A stretch of 64,000 nt of DNA. Origin: Ophthalmolycus amberensis (Eukaryota; Chordata; Actinopteri; Perciformes; Zoarcidae). The position numbers were made by a program, and so were the translations under genes. Positions 60,278 to 64,000 of the stretch are shown here, one piece after another. Location of the stretch: the NCBI GenBank assembly GCA_024529925.1, contig JAFEUB010000774.1, positions 62,001-126,000 on the forward strand, given 5' to 3'. How positions within the stretch are numbered: the stretch's first letter is position 1; each line of letters starts with the position of its first letter. Under the pieces are notes generated by a model. That model ran no database searches and had not been told where the DNA came from. It saw nothing but the letters and a program-made list of their open reading frames with translations.

Positions 60278-63200
60278 ATGGAAATGGAGGATCAAGTGGA
60301 AAGCCAGAAGAGAAGAGGAATCAGCAAAGATGATTTAATATGTAAGATCAACCATATTTCTTTTTAATGTCTTTTCTTCTGAGCTTTAATGCTACATGCC
60401 TGGTTGTGTTAAAATGTAAGATATTACCAGCAGCAGACATTCATGCTCACAGTTTATTAATATTTAAAGCGTATATCAACAAAAGAGGTGTTTACTCTTC
60501 CATGAAACAGGAGTTCTGTGTTGACTGTACGATACCATTACATTGTTGTGTGAGCAGGAGGGTAGTGTGTGTGATACGTAGGAGCCCACCTGTGTAGGTA
60601 GAATGCAGCCAGAGAGGCTAGGGCAAAGTCCTCTGTCGTCATAGAGACAGAAATCACATGCTACTGAGATAAGAGTCCCAAAGCATGTGACTCGGAGTGT
60701 TTGTGTGTGTTTGTGTCCGTGCTCTGTGAAGTCAGGGGAACAAGGAGCTGTCATGTTAAACAGACGGCGTTGGTGTAACTGTCCCATTTATTTGGTTTGC
60801 TGATGACAACTCGCTTTCATATCATCTTTCACTAGTTGTATGCACCACCAACCTGTTGGGCGGGACTGTGTGACATAGAGACAATGTACACATCATTTAC
60901 ATGCATCCTATTTCACTCAGGTGATTGTTGGTGAGGCAGTGCAATTACATGAATTGGGTGCACAGATTATGTGGACATATACTTTCCATCCAAATAGGTT
61001 TTAGTGGTATTTTTTTTTTTTTTTTTTAAACCTATTGTATTGAAAGAATATACAGATATAATGAAGATTGGCACAATGTAAGCTATAGTATTGTAGCAAT
61101 CCTCAAAAAATATGTATTGCTCTTTTCCAGTAACTATCCTAGATCACATGAAACAGGAGAAATGAATCTGCAAGGCTCGCTAATGTGCACCAATGCTCCT
61201 TAGCAGTGTAGTGCGGCAATAAAATTTCCTTTCGTTCAACAACAGGAAACCGCATTGTGGTTTGACCTAGAAACAGAATAATGTTGCTTCAATTGATACT
61301 ACGACAAAGGAAATCACAAAACAAGCCGTTCAAAAACCCACGTAGTTGAAGCTTTTTGAAAATGTAAATGCAATCGGCATCCTTTGACTGTAATACTGCA
61401 GGCTGCTGAGGTATAAACCTTAAAGTGCGACATGTAAAGGCTTTATTGCAGAACAGACACAGATAAAGACTGAAATACAGCTGGAAACTATGACCCGATA
61501 CCACACACCATTCCCACAGTCTCCATGACCACAGCAGCACTGCAGAGATCATGTTGCATGGGTAAACATTTTATTGTTTGCACTCTTTTGTGTGAGAGTC
61601 TCTCTGTGTAAACTGCCAGTAGCAGTGTTAGATCTAAGCTTGAAACCCGATTCGTTCATATTGATTCAAACCAATGATCAAATCTGATTTCCAGGACAAT
61701 ATTAATTGTATAGTGTACAGTCGAATGGATGTCAACTTTCCTTGACTGGTGTAGTTACAGAGGACCAAAAGACATCGCCTCCACTTCTAAAGTCATTTTT
61801 AAACTGGTTTCTGATCAGTGACCTGGGATTTTATGACAGATGTCCATATTTCCCGTCATTATGACCCGGTTTGTAAGAACTTTTTTTTTCTTGCTTCTTC
61901 ACATCTCTTACTTGGCTACAATTTGGAGGCTTTCCTCTCCATTTCATATTGGTTTTTAGGGATTTCACAGTATGTTAAAGAGAAACCGTTGTCTCTCTCT
62001 CTCTCTCTAGCTGAACGGACAGGGTCTTTGGGATGCATTGGTTGGGTCATCGTCATTCTGTCCGGCATCCTCACAACTTTACTCTTCCCCATCACCATCT
62101 GGTTTTGTTTGAAGGTGAGTGAACAACAAAAATATGAGCACAGTGGGTTGAAAAGAAGAAACCTCTATTTCCTTTGTTGCAAGTTTGAATGTGAATGGAG
62201 CTTGTGCTGTGGACTTCCTGCAGATTGTTCAGGAGTATGAGCGCGCTGTCATCTTTAGACTGGGCCGCATTACAGACAGGAAGGCCAAAGGACCAGGTAC
62301 AAACAATAACAATTTCTGTCTTCTTTTTTTTTTTTTGATGACTAAATGCAAATAATCCTGGATTGGGATATAATTTGTGATAAAAAAAAAGTAAATAAGG
62401 GGATATTTCCAGATTGTTACAATAATGTAAAGTTTTCTTTTTTTAAACTTTTGATTGTCCACAGGAATTTTCTTCGTTTTGCCGTGCACTGACTCCTTTG
62501 TGAAAGTGGATTTGCGAACAGTTTCGTTTGACATCCCACCACAAGAGGTAGGGATGGCACAAAGAGCGAGACAAATTGATTTCAGTTCTAATCCGTGGAC
62601 ACTCACAAACAAACTGCCATGCATTACTACTCTAGATCCTGACCAAGGACTCAGTTACCGTTTCGGTGGACGGAGTGGTGTACTTCCGGGTCAGTGACCC
62701 CATTGCCTCTGTGGCCAACGTGTCTAATGCTGACTTGTCCACCCGTCTGCTGGCTCAAACCACCCTCAGAAATGCCCTGGGGACTAAGAACCTGTCTGAG
62801 CTGTTGTCTGACCGCGAGGGCATCGCTCACAGCATGCAGGTACAGGAAAGGCTCAAGGCTGGCATCTCTGGCCCTAGATATAATATATGCATTGTGTTTG
62901 CTGAGGTTTTTTTTTCTTTTTTCAATGAACCAGTTATGGTGTAAAGCTACAGTTGTAAGCTCCTCCCCTTTCTTTCTTTTTCAGTCCAACCTGGATGAAG
63001 CCACAGACAACTGGGGCATCAAGGTGGAGCGTGTGGAGATTAAAGATGTGAAGCTGCCACATCAGCTGCAGAGAGCCATGGCTGCCGAAGCAGAGGCTTC
63101 ACGAGAGGCCAGAGCCAAGGCAAGGACACGATGACACATACACAGTACATCATGCATACAGTGTTGTACAATAACTTACTGTAAAACACAACCTACGTTA

Positions 63201-63459
63201 TTATTCAGGTGTTTACTTTTACGCTAGTTATGTGTGCCAACCTAATATCTCTTTCTTGATCTACGTATAGGTGATTGCAGCAGAGGGTGAGATGAATGCA
63301 TCTCGTGCCCTGAAGGAGGCGTCCCTTGTGATCGCAGAGTCTCCGTCAGCCTTGCAGCTGCGCTACCTGCAGACTCTCACCACCATCGCAGCAGAGAAGA
63401 ACTCCACCATCATCTTCCCCCTGCCCATGGACATGATAGCTCACTTCATGCGGAAGTGA
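60278..63459 (+). CDS. stoml3: Stomatin-like protein 3
   Basis: Seven coding exons join in frame to 283 aa (human 291): 60278-60341, 62011-62114, 62224-62296, 62465-62547, 62636-62839, 62985-63119, 63271-63459. A short polar N-terminus is followed by the hydrophobic hairpin typical of stomatins ([20 protein letters not shown]), then the PHB/SPFH domain ([68 protein letters not shown]). The C-terminal oligomerisation part has [24 protein letters not shown] (split here as [13 protein letters not shown] and [11 protein letters not shown]) and [25 protein letters not shown]3 is a membrane scaffold that tunes mechanosensitive channels in sensory neurons. Position next to proser1 favours stoml3 over stomatin. 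Intron 6 uses a GC donor (AAG|GCAAGG). The tail ([10 protein letters not shown]) is shorter than human and lacks its end. Confidence 0.93.
61012..61028. repeat. Poly(T) run
   Basis: A T homopolymer of about 17 bases in stoml3 intron 1. Confidence 0.8.
61990..62008 (+). repeat. (CT)n tract at stoml3 exon 2 acceptor
   Basis: A CT dinucleotide run abuts the TAG acceptor of stoml3 exon 2 and serves as its polypyrimidine tract. Confidence 0.85.
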
Positions 63460-63534
63460 TACCTCAGTTTCTTCATCCTCTCAAGTCGCTGTCAAATTAA
63501 ACATGATTTGGAGGGGATCAGGGTATATTTCTAA

Positions 63535-63540
63535 AATAAA
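63535..63540 (+). terminator. Poly(A) signal AATAAA of stoml3
   Basis: AATAAA lies about 75 bases after the stop. The remaining 460 bases to the window end are AT-rich, and no gene is seen. Confidence 0.6.
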
Positions 63541-64000
63541 CAGGATGCGACATGATGCTGTTGTTGTATGGTTGACATTTCTTCAGACTGATCATAGAAA
63601 CACCTTTATGGTTTACATGTAATCAAGCTGTGATCGAGTCCTGCTAACATGTGAGGGAGATTAGCATAGTTCCATATCTTATCATACTGTATGTTGCTAA
63701 AACTATATAAACGTGTCTCATTCACATCAGATGACGTAATGTTGATCAGTTGCATATTTTGATACTGAATTAAATGTAAAATGTTTAAAACTATTGTTGA
63801 AGTTTTGTTCTCAGTCAAACAGCTTTTGTTGCCTCGAATCTTGAATCCCTTATATAATGTATGCGATATTAGTTTATGTTTTTGTCACTGTCATAGTGTT
63901 GGTGATTGCTAAAAATGGTAGTTATGCTAAAGTTTACTTTGATCTAAAGTATTCTGTTAACTAGGACAAGCCCTTGTATCCAGAATACATGTAGCAGATA

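Overview
The window reads as nuclear DNA of a ray-finned (teleost) fish. It has multi-exon vertebrate genes with short introns, abundant (CA)n/(TG)n microsatellites, three copies of a tRNA-derived SINE resembling the cichlid AFC/ROn-1 type, and small inverted-repeat MITEs. Gene identities come from reading spliced exons and comparing them with remembered vertebrate families; no database search was run. The protein lengths given are sums of exons whose reading frames join correctly.

Layout, left to right: (1) 113-578 (+), last two exons of a CD96-like receptor. (2) 2520-5511 (+), a TRAT1/TRIM-like transmembrane adaptor (six exons, 274 aa). (3) 10306-11308 (+), timm10b with a long extra C-terminus. 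(4) 13939-19578 (+), ilk (452 aa, the length of human ILK). (5) 21012-25052 (+), smpd1, acid sphingomyelinase (602 aa). (6) 32462-27481 (-), a voltage-sensing phosphatase (tpte/VSP, 18 coding exons, 511 aa). (7) 34728-36932 (+), an FGL1-like fibrinogen-domain secreted protein (349 aa). (8) 43063-37791 (-), thsd1 (950 aa). (9) 50747-46441 (-), vps36 (382 aa). (10) 51652-58242 (+), proser1 (772 aa). (11) 60278-63459 (+), stoml3 (283 aa).

The order combines blocks that, from memory, are separate in human: CD96/TRAT1 (3q13), TIMM10B/ILK/SMPD1 (11p15.4), and TPTE2-THSD1-VPS36-PROSER1-STOML3 (chromosome 13q), with an FGL1-like gene between. tpte and the fgl1-like gene are head to head, as are vps36 and proser1; the fgl1-like gene and thsd1 converge. 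The genes do not form one pathway. They cover T/NK-cell signalling (cd96, trat1), mitochondrial import (timm10b), integrin adhesion (ilk), lysosomal lipid turnover and sorting (smpd1, vps36), voltage-controlled phosphoinositide signalling (tpte), endothelial adhesion (thsd1), chromatin regulation (proser1) and mechanosensation (stoml3).

Points worth a second look are the cd96-trat1 immune pair, the C-terminal extension of Tim10b, a hammerhead-ribozyme-like inverted pair downstream of ilk, a perfect 18-bp hairpin in a thsd1 intron, two TIR-bounded MITEs, two GC-AG introns, simple repeats serving as polypyrimidine tracts, and a poly(A) hexamer overlapping the tpte stop codon. No undescribed multi-gene system was evident.
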